Source: Paraglomus occultum
Lineage: Eukaryota; Glomeromycota; Glomeromycetes; Paraglomerales; Paraglomeraceae
Length of the DNA stretch: 36,002 nucleotides
Direction: 5' to 3'
NCBI GenBank assembly: GCA_910592205.1
Contig: CAJVPJ010000194.1
Coordinates: 1 to 36,002, forward strand
Part shown: in pieces, positions 10,237-21,800 of the stretch
Layout: each line of letters begins with the position of its first letter
Position numbering within the stretch: position 1 is the first letter of the stretch
Position numbers and translations under genes: made by a program
The notes under the pieces: model-generated
Database searches by the model: none
What the model was told of the DNA's origin: nothing
Seen by the model: the letters and a program-made list of their open reading frames with translations, nothing else

Positions 10237-13200
10237 TGTTTCGGCTTCAGTCTCAAATAGGCCTGTTTATGTTGGAATAATCCATAGTATATAGTCCTGG
10301 CTACTGTGATACCACACTAAGTAAATGATGTTTTACCTGTTATTGGTTACTAAATTGCCGCAATTTACCGATCGTGAGATTTTCAACATGCAAAACGGCG
10401 GAACCGAGGTCTCTAAGATCAAGCGTACTGAAACAAGCGTTGGATTGTCAAGCGTTTGAATTGTAACGATGGCACGACATATTTATATTCAACTTTCTGC
10501 GCTTTAAGTCCAACCATTGGCCCGTTGTTGCGTGTAGATAGATGATCTCTCTAGATTAGATGGCAAATCTTATCTCTTTCATTTAGTGAATATCCAGCGT
10601 CGTAACTAGTACAATTCCCATAGTGAGAGTTTGCGATAAAGCAAACTCCTTTTTAAAAGCTCACAGCATTAGTTCAAATTTAGAAAATGGCGTGACTAAT
10701 TATTCACAGGAAAGAACTGTGTATGTTCAAAAGTAATAAGGTTTTGTAATACCCAATGCAATGCCCAATTTTATTAGCCAATCTTATACGATAAACCCAA
10801 ACAGGGATTGCATAGCTAACAGCACAAACGAATTGCTCCTTACATGTAAAAATCGACAGAGTTTTCAATCTCTAAATACGTAGATACCGAATAAACGAAT
10901 TTAAAGATTATCGCGTTCTTCATAATTGATGTTTATCTGTTAAAATTGTGATTTGGCTTTAAGTGAATGGTTTGAAAAAAAAAGCCAGTCTTTAAGGGCG
11001 TTTGTTATGAGCATAAATCAATTATTATTATATGTCTTTTACTACCAAATACCATTTTCTAAATGACCCTCTAATGTAACAGACAAATGTTAAATTAAAA
11101 TGTTTAGATTTTGTTAATTTAATTCTCTCATTCAATGTCTGTGAAAGCGTTTGCGACTCTTGTGTATTTACAGTACATTCTTCTTGATAATTGTACACGT
11201 TCGACTCGATATATTTCCAAGTAGTGTATACAAACTTGCCTTTACGTCCGGTTAACACCCTTTGGCCGTATTATTCTCCAGATAGATGTCAGCAAGTGGA
11301 CGTCTTTTTCGATGGGAGGGGGCATTAAGTGACTACAGTTGATTTTATCTATAGTGAACCTGGCTATACGAAGCTTTGGACTACAAATAATAAATCTGCT
11401 TACTGCGAATTTCATTGACTCAAGAAATTTCATGTTATATTCTACATTCTATTGTAAACCGCGGCGTCTCACGTGAATTAACGATGAACAGAAATTTAAT
11501 TTATTATTGTACAAACATCCGCACGAGAAGAAGGGAAATGTAAGGAAATAGAGCAGCTAAGCAGAGTACGTGACATGATTCTTGCTGTACATTAGCCAAT
11601 AAATTGCTACGCTTTAGCCTATTCTTAATTAGGCAATACATTATTATGCCTATACTGATTAAGAAATTATTGATGTTGGGTTACATCAGTATGATGTAAA
11701 ATTTTCATTGAAATTTTCATTTGTTCGTAATAGTAAATGGTTTTAATTAAATAAACAATTTCTTGACCAACGTTGCTTTTGTTCTTTATAAAAAATATAT
11801 CTTTGTTTTTCAGAAACTGATATTAATATTAATAAAAAGTTTCAAACATGAATTAATCACTTTAATTACGTATTAAATTTTATCGCACTTTTTCCAATTT
11901 AGAGAGACCATGAATTTTTACACAAAAGTCTCTTGACTGTGCGAAAATTTCAACGAATATTGTACGGGTCGCATCGCTTAACATTATTCATATTTCCGCG
12001 TTTTATTTCGCAGTATCGGATATTATAGTAAGATTATTTGAACCAAATATTTGGTTTTTGCTATTAAATTTTATATATTATATCATCAACCGATGACAGC
12101 GAAAGCGGATTTGCACATACCTTTCGTCTTCTCTTGGAAGCAAACTTACTTTGCAACTAAGCCGACACCAAGCAGTTATGTTTCTTTGATAGTCTTGAGA
12201 GTTTTGCTAACGTCGATCGTAGACACTACATTCTGACTAAGTTAAGCGAATCGTACTAACTTAGTTCAGCAAATAGATATGCGTTATGAATTAATTATCT
12301 TCTACTCGTTCGGCAATTTTTATATTTATTGAGACTTTCAAATGTTTTCAACTTGTATGGTGTCGTAACATATATTTTATTGCGTTTGGGTGTTTTGCTG
12401 TAGTGTATGCGCGATCAACGGAAAATTTAAGACAGAGACGTTTAAGTAGGTACTGCATAACTGTAATTATTTGAATGGACAACATTTCTCATGTTCTCAC
12501 TTGTTTACACTAAACAGATGCCTATTCATATTCGTTGATAATCTTAGAATTATTTATCATAATATCTGATGTCTTCTAATTTAATTGCTACTCTAGTACT
12601 GTTATATGGTGAATTAATCAGTAAAATAGTACTCATTAATTCGCTGGTGCACTTAGACCGGAGCCGGTATTTTATATTCTGTCAACAGAAATGATGATAT
12701 CGAAATAATAAACTTATTTCGAGAACATTCAAACTCGTAATCGAAAGTTACCTGACTAATACTAATATGTTAAGTTTATCTATAGCAAATTATACTGAGA
12801 ATTAATATGAACAACAAACAAAGATATATGCTAGTTTACGTTGCGGAAGCCATTCGCTTCTATCCAAAATCTCCTAACCCTGAAGCGAATTAATTTTTTC
12901 TAATATCATAATGACTTCACTTTTGTCTCTACATTCTCAGAAGGTATCTTGGATGTTTGAACAAGATTTCGTCATCATTGGACTAATCGCTTGTAAGTAA
13001 TTTGTGGAAACATGAGATCTCTACTTTTTTTTTCAAAGAAAAAAGCTCATCGTGCCTCCTAAATGAGACTGTCAGAAAAGTTAGGCACTTATTTATTAGA
13101 ATTGATTCTAAATATTAAATTAGTTTCTGAAACATGGTTGCAATATCAGCTCCACATCTGATTATGATTGTATGCTATCCAATGTATTGCAAACAGTAAA

Positions 13201-13600
13201 TACGAAACGTTTCCATGGTATCTGATAAGGATGCAAACTAATGATATAAAGTACATTATTTCAGGATTACGAGACTTAAAATAAGAAGCGAGCGGATTAT
13301 TCAACATAAACGAAATAATGGTTTTTTCATTTAGCGATTTAGATTTATTCAATTATTATTTATTTATGTTATAAATAAAGTTTACTGAAATGCCATGTAA
13401 TTTTGATACGCGGTCTATCACACCAGAGCAACTTATTGCGTTTGCCTGTGTGTATTATGCAATATAGCATAGAACTGACGTATAAACATTTCTGGGACAG
13501 AACACAAATTACACACAAACATTTTGTCAGCATCTAACATTCTAAGATTAATATTTACTGTTTTTACGCTAAGATATAAATAGAGCAAGCGCGTTATTAT
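10237..13600. other. Gene-poor intergenic stretch
   Basis: I see no supported gene. Open frames are under 80 codons and unrecognisable. The proximal 200 bases (10260-10450) contain a possible 5' leader intron for the Pex26-like gene: on the minus strand, donor GTAAAACATC near 10337 and acceptor AAACAG near 10262. A perfect 9-bp inverted repeat (ATTCGCTTC at about 12852-12860 and GAAGCGAAT at about 12882-12890) is present with no evident role. Confidence 0.5.
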
Positions 13601-13609
13601 TGTATGAAA

Positions 13610-14340
13610 GAGATCTGTACGAGTTATTATATCATAAAACAGCTGAACAAGGAGATGCTAATAAATACTAATACAATGAAAAAGATGAACAAGAAGCCAT
13701 CAAACAGTATCAAAATGTGGCCAGACAAGGACAAGGAGATTCTAATGCACAATATAATCTTGCTGTATCTTATACCAATGGGGTAGAAAGGAACGAACGA
13801 AAAGCGGCTGAACAAGGGCTTTCTAGTGCCCAATATGATCCTGCTTTATGTTATAAAGAGGGAGATGAATATATGAAGTTGGAATTGAAAAGGATGAACA
13901 GAATGCAGTTGAATGGTATTAAAAGCAGCTGAACATGGACATGCCAGTGCACAATATAAGTTGCTATATTAATATGTTATGCCAATGGAATTGGAATTGA
14001 AAAAGATGATCAAAAAGCAGTTGAATGGTATCAAAAAGCAACTGAACAAGGATATGCTGTTTTACAATTTAATCTTGCATTATTGTTATGTTATAGAAAT
14101 GGAACCTGGATAGAAAAACGTAAACAGAAAGCAGTTGAATGTTATCAAAAAGCTGCAAACGAGTGCACAATATAGACTTATCAATGCGAAATTGGAATTA
14201 AAAAAGATGTACAAAAAGCGGTTGAATGGTATCAAAGTGCAGTTGACAAGTTGACATTAATCTTGCTTTATGTCATTATTATGCTAATACTAATGAGACT
14301 GGAGTGGAAAAAAAAATGAACAAGAAGCCATTATATGGGG
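13610..14340 (+). pseudogene. Decayed Sel1-like repeat gene
   Basis: Across all three plus-strand frames there are repeated Sel1-like units. Examples are KTAEQGDANKY, DEQEAIKQYQNVARQG, SNAQYNLAVSYTNGV, KAAEQGLSSAQYDPALCYKEG, GIGIEKDDQKAVEWYQKATEQG, EKRKQKAVECYQKAANE and GIKKDVQKAVEWYQSA. The pattern G-x-G-V/I-x-K-D-x-x-K-A-x-x-W-Y-x-K-A-A-x-x-G is the Sel1 consensus, about 36 residues per unit. At least five units are visible, but they are broken by in-frame stops (for example near 13666 and 13930) and several frame changes, so no intact protein is encoded. Sel1 proteins form solenoid scaffolds and are greatly expanded, often with kinases, in Glomeromycotina genomes. No kinase domain remains here. 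Confidence 0.8.
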
Positions 14341-15240
14341 CATGCTGCAGACAAATGAACATTCTATTATTATTATGTGACATAAATACGAGAATGACTA
14401 TGTGGCCGTAAATTGACCAGTGTGACTGATGACTTTTTAAAATGTCATCATGGTGTTTATTGTTAATTTTTAATGTTCACTTTATTATACCAGAATAAGA
14501 ATAATAACACGACTAATATAGGGTTACCTCCATTACTATATAAAAATGTTAATCTGGAATTAATTTACATCAAATCCACCATGGAACTAATACTAAAGAA
14601 TTACAGCACTATTAGAAGTATTTTAAAGAAAGTTCAAGGAGAAAAAATCGCTCCATTACCATATGTTTTCAAAATCAATAATACTCAGACTCTCCAGCAA
14701 TATCTATGGAATTGTCGATCCACTACTTCCTGAAATGATCAAAGTTGCATTCTTCTAGACACCTCATCATCCATACTTGGAATACCACACTTTATGTCTT
14801 CGTTCTTCTATTGATGTCTGTTATCCTGAAATTTGATGGAGCCCCATTTGCAGTCAAATCTCTTGCCATTTCGGTAGTACATGGAGTTAAAACGTCTACA
14901 ATAATAATAATGAAAACAAACTGAAAGATGCAACTAAAGAGTAAGCACGGTAATTTGCACAAAGAATACGAAACAACGATGAGAAAGGATAACAAATGAC
15001 ATCCGCATACAAATGCACCGAGCGTCGAGATATAAGGTGAGAATTAGTGATTGTTAATATGTAATAGTATATGTAAATCATAGATATAAACCGCATCATT
15101 GCGAGGTCTGTCTGCTACACATATCACCATTTTATCAATAAGGTGCAGTATCAACCCGAGCCTTTATGTTGCAGGGACGGCATCAGCGCGAAAGCATGTC
15201 TGCTATATACCCAGTTTAGATTATCAAAGGAACTTTCCGG
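14341..15240. other. Intergenic stretch with unassigned short frames
   Basis: A plus-strand frame of 86 codons (14473-14733) has no motif I recognise and is likely chance or decayed repeat. Nothing else is supported. Confidence 0.4.
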
Positions 15241-15241
15241 T

Positions 15242-15253
15242 TGACGTCACGTG
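15242..15253. promoter_or_regulatory. Overlapping CRE palindrome and E-box
   Basis: TGACGTCA (15242-15249) overlaps CACGTG (15248-15253). The first is the palindromic binding word of CREB/ATF-type bZIP factors and the second that of bHLH factors. Fungal bZIP and bHLH regulators use the same words. The site lies about 880 bp before the first identified exon of the coiled-coil gene, so it could belong to that gene's promoter; no function is shown. Confidence 0.4.
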
Positions 15254-15421
15254 TAGGACATGGAGTGTTTGATGACAACTCGCCTCCCGCACAGAGTAGT
15301 TCACTTCTAAAACCCCTCAAATTTGGCGAAGCCCTAAAAATTAAGCCCTTAAAACAATCCCTAATTTGGCGATGTGAACGCGTAAACGTCAGTGAAATAC
15401 CGTCAGGTAAAGTAAAAAGGC

Positions 15422-15781
15422 TTGAGACCAACCACGGAAAAAAACCTTCTCTGCGGAACTATGCTACTCCTCACCGCCTGTCTTCGCGACTTGAAATTCC
15501 CAGGTAAGACAAATTGCTCAACTCACAATAAAACTTTTTACTTACAACAAATACCAAAAGTTTTTTGGAAGGATACAGAAAAGCCTTCGCTCAAGAAGTT
15601 TTTAGACTTCCGTTTGTGCGCAGGCGACTTAGAGGATAAAAAAACAGAACACCGCCGGTACAAAGCCGAATTAGATATTATCGGTCGGTACTACGATGAT
15701 AACTCTGACATTGGCGACCGGAAGCTGATAAAATGGAAGAAAAGCTTCAAGGAAAGTTTCATATTCGATTCTACAGCCTGA
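15422..15781 (+). other. Unrecognised open frame of 119 codons
   Basis: The frame has a coding-like charged composition in its second half (FWKDTEKPSLKKFLDF, then RRYKAELDIIGRYYDD, ending KWKKSFKESFIFDSTA) and stops at 15781. A possible donor GGTAAGA sits at 15503-15509. I recognise no family. It might be an upstream exon of the coiled-coil gene that follows, a remnant of a related copy, or chance. No splice combination joining it to the exon at 16122 could be proven. Confidence 0.25.
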
Positions 15782-15794
15782 GTTGTTTGATTCC

Positions 15795-16070
15795 CAGTCA
15801 GCTACCCTGCTGACCGCGTTAGTCGGCAGTGGGAAAGGCCGCGTGCTTGCTGACGAGCATGCCATAATGGCGTGTTAGCGTTTAGGACAATGCACTACCT
15901 GTTCCGTCATCAACTACCTTGCCAACTGCGTCTTGGCAACAGGAAAAACTGCGCGTCTGTTGATGAGCAAGTCATGACTGGCTTGTCAGCGTGCAGTGTA
16001 GTGTTTCAACGGACTACCTTGCCAACTGCGTCTTGGCAACGGGAAAAACTGCATGTCTGTTGTTTCAGGC
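15795..16070 (+). repeat. Three degenerate tandem repeats with conserved hairpins
   Basis: Three related copies start at about 15802, 15914 and 16014 (periods 112 and 100 bp). Copies 2 and 3 are nearly identical over about 50 bp (15914-15963 against 16014-16063). Each has a first hairpin: copies 2 and 3 pair TTGCCAA with TTGGCAA (15919-15925 with 15933-15939, and 16019-16025 with 16033-16039), and copy 1 pairs CTGCTGA with TCGGCAG (15807-15813 with 15823-15829). Between copies 1 and 2 two pairs change on both sides (C-G to T-A, G-C to A-T) and one becomes a wobble, so pairing survives the sequence change. A second hairpin is shared by copies 1 and 2: CATGCC with GGCGTG (15858-15863 with 15869-15874) and CAAGTC with GGCTTG (15968-15973 with 15980-15985). 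The array ends about 50 bp before the first visible exon of the next gene. It could be a structured leader, a satellite-like element or a decayed coding repeat. Confidence 0.6.
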
Positions 16071-16121
16071 TGGATCGTGATCTAGATAAATTCTTTGTAC
16101 TAACTATCAATTCTCTACCAG

Positions 16122-17926
16122 AATGATAAAAAATCGAAACAAGTAGAGCTTTTCTGGGATTTGCAAACGAAGCGCGAAGCACTGCATATAGAAGCCAAGA
16201 TCTTTGAGGAAGAGGCGCAACTGCGTCGAGTAAGTTATCTGACAAGAGTATCTTTGAGATCAATTAGTTCACTATTTTAACAACCTCTTCACATATTAAT
16301 TTAGAAGGAATTACGAGAAAAACTTCGTCTCGAAGAGGTAATTAAAGCTCGTTTGATACTGTCGTTAATTTCAACATACTGGATAGTCCATTTTAGACTC
16401 GGCAAATTCTCGATGCAACGCAAGACATCCGAAAGCAAGATCGTTTACTTCGAGAAAGGACGACCAAGATAATTGAAATGCATCCGCTAGGAGATTTGGA
16501 AAGCGAGCAACCAGAAATTGGACAGAAACGACGCTACGAAGAAGAATTACCTTCCACACCAACACGCCAGGTCAGTACTAACTTAAAATGTATCTGGAAA
16601 ACTGTCTAATAACCTTTCACACTTTATATATAGATTAATAAAACTGATGTTGATCGACAAAAGACGCCAAAAAGCTGTGATTCGTCAGAATCCGACTCGG
16701 AAATTGTACCAACACTTCTGACGAACGTTTTCCTCGCAACTTCTAATGAGCTAGAAGTGGACAGGAATAAGACAGACGAATCAGGCAAATTGCCGGCACC
16801 GATAAAAGTTAAGAGTCGAACACCGAAGTACATCACTCGCGATATCGCTGATGAAGTTCTTAAGACATACCGGATGAGCGTTCTTGCAGGCGACAAACTG
16901 ATACATAATAATGTTGACATCTTGGACTTGCATACGAAGGCTGGCGTCAAAAAAAGCCCGCTCAGTATTGGTGTCATTAACATCCATAATCCCAGTTGCA
17001 CGAAGTTTCTCCCGAAAGATTTTATGAGTCATATTGCCGGTCAAATTGAAGACCCTGCAATCAAAAGTGTCGATTTTGCCATTGGCCGAAGCATTCAAAA
17101 GTTCATGGTCGAGTGCAGCGAGGACGTCTTGGCGTTCCTAGACAAATTCGGCGACATTAGAGATCTGACATCCCTCGGAAGATGTTTGGACGCAAACCCC
17201 ATAAATATGTCCGAAGCGTCCAATGACCTCATTTACGCGCGGACGCTTTTCGAACACTTTTATTTGTTATACAAGAACGACATCCTGTTACAGCCCATGT
17301 CGGAAAACGAGTATAACGCGTACATTTGGACTCCTATACTTAGAAATGCTTTCCTCTCAAAGGACGATCTCAAACTAAGCTGTGGGGAGTTGGCCTCGAA
17401 ATCTTACGACAAACTTAAGGATATTTTGGACATTGCTAGTCGTAGTGCGCCGAAACTGGACGGGAAAGGTTTCTTAAAATCTTTGGGCACGGAAGTCCTG
17501 GCCCAGGAAGATGGGACCCTCAACACGAACGCTAAACGGACCGGTGACCTTGGAAAGCTGGAGTTCTGTTTGAAAGTGATACTCACAACTCTTTACCTTG
17601 CGCTACCTTCTGCTGTCAAGAATTCTATCACGGACATTGAAACTTATACTCTTCAATCAAATGGTTTCCGCCTGAAAATATCTGCGTCGAAATATCTATT
17701 TGAAGACACAATTATTAGTATGGATCTACAGCACGTGGAAGTTCCGAAGACAGTCGAAGGTTTCTCAAAACTGGTAGTAGGCGCGAAAGTAATTCTTTCT
17801 TGGAAGGCAAGGACAAGGAAAAATATAATGACTTTCCATGAAGCACTGAACAAAGGGCATAAACGTTTAACAAATGGGGTGTTCTTTTCTCCAGTCAAGG
17901 TTGTAATCAACTCTGATGTAAATTGA
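16122..17926 (+). CDS. Coiled-coil protein of unknown function (lineage-specific family), 5' exon not found
   Basis: Four exons can be joined: 16122-16229, 16305-16337 (33 nt), 16397-16570 and 16634-17926, all phase 0, giving 535 residues plus an unresolved start. The first junction is an acceptor (CTACCAG at 16115-16121) preceded by a branch-like CTAAC near 16100, so at least one upstream exon is expected. The N-terminal 60 residues are strongly charged and coiled-coil (FWDLQTKREALHIEAKIFEE, KELREKLRLEE, QDIRKQDRLLRERTTK). A polar, low-complexity stretch follows (EEELPSTPTRQ, then CDSSESDSEI). The last 390 residues form a compact globular domain, including YARTLFEHFYLLYKNDI and ENEYNAYIWTPILRNAFL. 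I recognise no catalytic motif. The general style (coiled coil plus globular domain) recalls large uncharacterised families in Glomeromycotina, but that is an impression. The frame is intact and splice sites are good, so it is probably expressed. Confidence 0.7.
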
Positions 17927-18300
17927 GAGCGATCAGTACTAAATCAAAAGTGACTGCATATTGATGACCGCAGAAAAATTTTGTGCTGCTACCATATATT
18001 GATAATGATCTGTAATCTAATAGTAATAGGGAGTGCAGCGAATAAAATTTTCTCCATATAAGTAAATGACCCTTTTTTGCTTTACAGGTCTTTATTATTA
18101 TCATAGTTCTTAATGTTTTTGGATCATACAATTAATATAAAAAAAAACTTAAAATTATTTTCCCACCAAAATAGCGATAACGACCGTAATTACGTGATAA
18201 GTGTATCATTTCTCGAAAGGTTTTGTATCGACAAACCATTAAAAGACTTCTAATTGAGATTCTTTTTTACTTTTCATTTCTTCATCAATTTTTAATTTGT
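17927..18300. other. Intergenic, 3' side of the coiled-coil gene
   Basis: No gene seen. A plus-strand AATAAA word near 18040 is a possible polyadenylation signal for the coiled-coil gene. Confidence 0.4.
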
Positions 18301-18319
18301 CGGTGAAAAATAAGGAAAA

Positions 18320-18890
18320 TAATTCCTAAAAGAACAATTATTGAAGCACCAACTCTATACAATACATAACAGCTATCACAAAAAGTCGATAAAAAAGAAT
18401 TTTCTCCAATCTCCTTTCGTATCGCACGTTGTTCGATATCGCATTCGCCGTTCATATATCGTATAAAGTGTTGATAAAAAATTTTGGTTTTCAGCGAAGA
18501 CTACTTGATATACGCGACAACCATATGCCAGTTGAGGGAACGTAATGTTGAGAATCATAAACACTAAAAATACATCGGCGCTCGTCTCATCATTAATCAT
18601 ATCGATATTAGACTTTAGATCGACCCGTCGCGCATTTCTTGCATTGTTTTTCCTTCTTTGGATTGTATTAAATAATTTGAAGAAGGTTGACAACATAGGC
18701 AGAAAGCCTTCTTGATATTCGATAAGTGAAGCAGATGACTCGAGCTTTTTCTTATTCTGTTGGACGAATTTGCGCAACTTCTATACTCCAACTCCAAGAC
18801 TCCGTACAACATTGAGAAATTGATTATCATTAGGTTTTCTTGTATTGTTTTTTCTTCTTTGGATAGCCTTCTCAAATCCTCAAGGCTCAT
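18320..18890 (-). other. Unresolved minus-strand frames with a hydrophobic segment
   Basis: Two overlapping minus-strand frames (18777-18376 and 18890-18615) contain charged helical stretches, and a hydrophobic stretch (VFLVFMILNITFPQLAYG). A third frame near 18400-18320 ends in another hydrophobic run (GASIIVLLGIIFLIFH) and a stop. An acceptor-like TATAG lies just before 18780. A split gene for a small membrane protein is conceivable, but no splice model closes and I recognise no family. A 28-bp direct repeat (see separate entry) falls inside these frames, which argues for decayed or non-coding sequence. Confidence 0.2.
18636..18864. repeat. 28-bp direct repeat, two copies 201 bp apart
   Basis: Positions 18636-18663 and 18837-18864 match at 26 of 28 bases (TTCTTG-C/T-ATTGTTTTT-C/T-CTTCTTTGGAT). 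The same frame in both copies gives IQRRKNN on the minus strand, so it may be a duplicated coding piece. Confidence 0.65.
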
Positions 18891-18899
18891 ACATATTAA

Positions 18900-21800
18900 T
18901 ATATGTGAGAGAGCATTTGCATATCAATTTTGAGATTTAACTTTTTATATTTACATATGAGGCCTTTGGTAGAACGAGAATTAGTAAATAATTATAATAC
19001 TTGATACGTGGTACCTAGCTTATCATGTAACCTCAATTTTCACGTCATTTTTTCAATGAAATTAGTTTATATAGGTCGGAGAATAAGTTATAATAATCCT
19101 GATATATCAAAAATTCTACGAAATTAATAGCACGTTTATCCGGGTACGGAAAAGTGTTTTACACTTTACCAGCAATAAAGAATAACAGGTTCACCGGAAA
19201 AGATGAATGACAAATTCAAATAATAAACATGACTTTTATTGAAAGTAAGAGCTATTCTAATTGTAAAAATTACAAGTACATAGTAATTGAGAATAACATA
19301 TTGAATACGCTGAAGATTTCGATTCTACGGGAAACTACGAGTATTATATACTGTGTTACAATTCTTACACCTTGCATAAACACGCCTAGCGCTTTATACA
19401 AACATGTAATTAACAACGTCAAAAATACAAAACAAAGCTTATGTTTCGAGCACGTATTAGTATTAGTAGTGTCATTATTTCAATAACTATTGAGATAAAT
19501 GCACGTGTGATACTTCCTTCAAAAAAGAATAACCGACTCTATTACAGTTGGCAAAATAATGGGCAAATAAAATAATATTTCACTCAGCACATTTTGATCT
19601 ATGACAATATCAAAAAAATAATCCCAAGCATACTTGCAATATTGTAAATGTTTTAGTAGCCATCCAACAGTCTGGAGCTTAAATTCCGAAAACGTGTAAA
19701 AGAAACGTCGATAATGGAATGCCCCCGAAAAGTTGGCAAACTCATATCTGGACGTTGTCAGAGTATAGTCGAAAGAAGAATTAATTGTTAGTTTATTATT
19801 TATAAATTAATAAAGATTCAACTTTCGAACAAGCTATACACCAAATATTGTAATTTTAAATATTTATACATACCCAATTTGGCTATAAAATTCAAAAATT
19901 TACATCTCGACCACTTTCCAACCAAATTCTGTAATTTTTTTATTCTACACCATCAGCATAATTATTAAACAAATTGCTGTGTGATTACCACTACAAATTG
20001 TAAATAGTTATGAAATTTTCCCAATTTCAATAATATTCCAAGAAACATAGAGGCGCAAAACCTGGTAAACAATACGGAAAAAGATTATGCAAATTGATTA
20101 GAAACATGTGGATATACAGATTTTCGAAGTTTATGTCCCAATAAATGACATGTGGTTTTGATATGTTTTCATACGTCTTTCTTATATGGGTTTGATAGTT
20201 AGCTAAATGTTTAAAATATTTGCTGGAAACATCCGATCGATCTGAATTTTACACATCGGGTTTATATGTAGGGAATTTTCAAGCGTTTGACTCAAATTAT
20301 AAGCGATAAAATGCTTTTGTAATTCACAATACAATTATGAAACCCCTGCAGATTTCTGGGTCGCGAAGGAGAAGATGAGGTTGTTGTTGTCTCATTCTAA
20401 AGGGCTTTGAAAGCTATGTCTATTTTAAGCTGTTTTCTCATGACAAATACATGGATCTTGTGTTTTTAAATGTCACGGCGCAAAGGTGTTCTCTGACAAT
20501 GGTTGAATTGAAAGACGACGCTAATCAGCCAAATTTCTTTATTGGGTTTACGCAATATTATCTGTTTATTTTGCATACTGTATATTTACATTTGCATAAA
20601 AGAATTCGGTCTTTTGTTTGCACCTATTAGCTGTTTGCATAACATGAACGCATCAATGTGAACCTAATCTAGTAATTCCCCATCATAAATGTATACTATA
20701 AAAAGAAAGATCAACAAAAGTATCTGTTCTTCTTATTCCATAGTATTCTTTGCACAACCTTTTAAATAACCAAAGGCAAATAATGGCTTTCTAATAAATA
20801 ACAGAAACAACAGGCAACTCAAAACTATATTACGTGAAAACATAAATACGCGTTTCCCCCCTATTTGCATAATTTTCCCTATTTGCATAAAAATTCGCCA
20901 TCCGCACCACCACGAAGTGCGATTGTAGTGAATTCGTAACTACGTTAATAGTTTATTAAATAATGACCAACGATTCAGAAATACATTAACATGGGAAATT
21001 ACTATAATTGCGCACAACATATTGTTAAACGGCGATCATTCGAGGTTTAGCACAAAATTTACTTGAATAGACCTTACCTTGAAATCACATATGCCAAGCA
21101 ACATGTTAGATGTGTCAATAAAGCAGCGCCTCTGAAAGTATTGCAAATTTGTTTTCATCGAGTAAAATCATATTGTCTGTTAGTAATAATTTTTCCTAAT
21201 TAGCGGCCGACCGTCTTAATTTACAGTAAGTATCACATTATAATATTAGACGTGACTAAATATCAGCATTCTTTGAGTAATATTAGCTTTTTTATTTATT
21301 TCCATATTCTGACATCGCTTTCCTTTTTTATCAAACTATTTATAGTATGACCAACCCCACTAACTCAATTTGTTCAAATGTCTTTTTTGAAAGTGTGCTG
21401 CAGTGCACTCAGACTAAATGCTGGCAATGGAAAAAGAATACATTTATGCTATATACAGATGCAGGGGTTACAAATTAGGGATGTGTTAGGTACCATTAGT
21501 ATGTTTGTGTGGACTACGGAAGGTAATAGAAAAAAGGAGATTGGTGCCAAGTGTAATGAACTCAACATCATTTATTTTTATGTTTTGGGCTCAAATCCTT
21601 GGCACATAGCACCATTTAGCGTTTACCGTGAATGATGGTTAATAACCAGGACAAATTAACAATGCTTGGACCGCTGGTAATCATTATAGGCATGTCTGAG
21701 AACAAACTCAAAATCCCGATACTTGAGATAACACCTCGAATGTTCAACGTAAGAGTATGCTGAATAATAAACAAAAGATACAAACAGTTGACTCTCAATT

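Noticed and set aside
12852-12890. 9-bp inverted repeat ATTCGCTTC/GAAGCGAAT
   Set aside because: A single hairpin with a 21-nt loop and no second copy or covariation; expected by chance in a window of this size.
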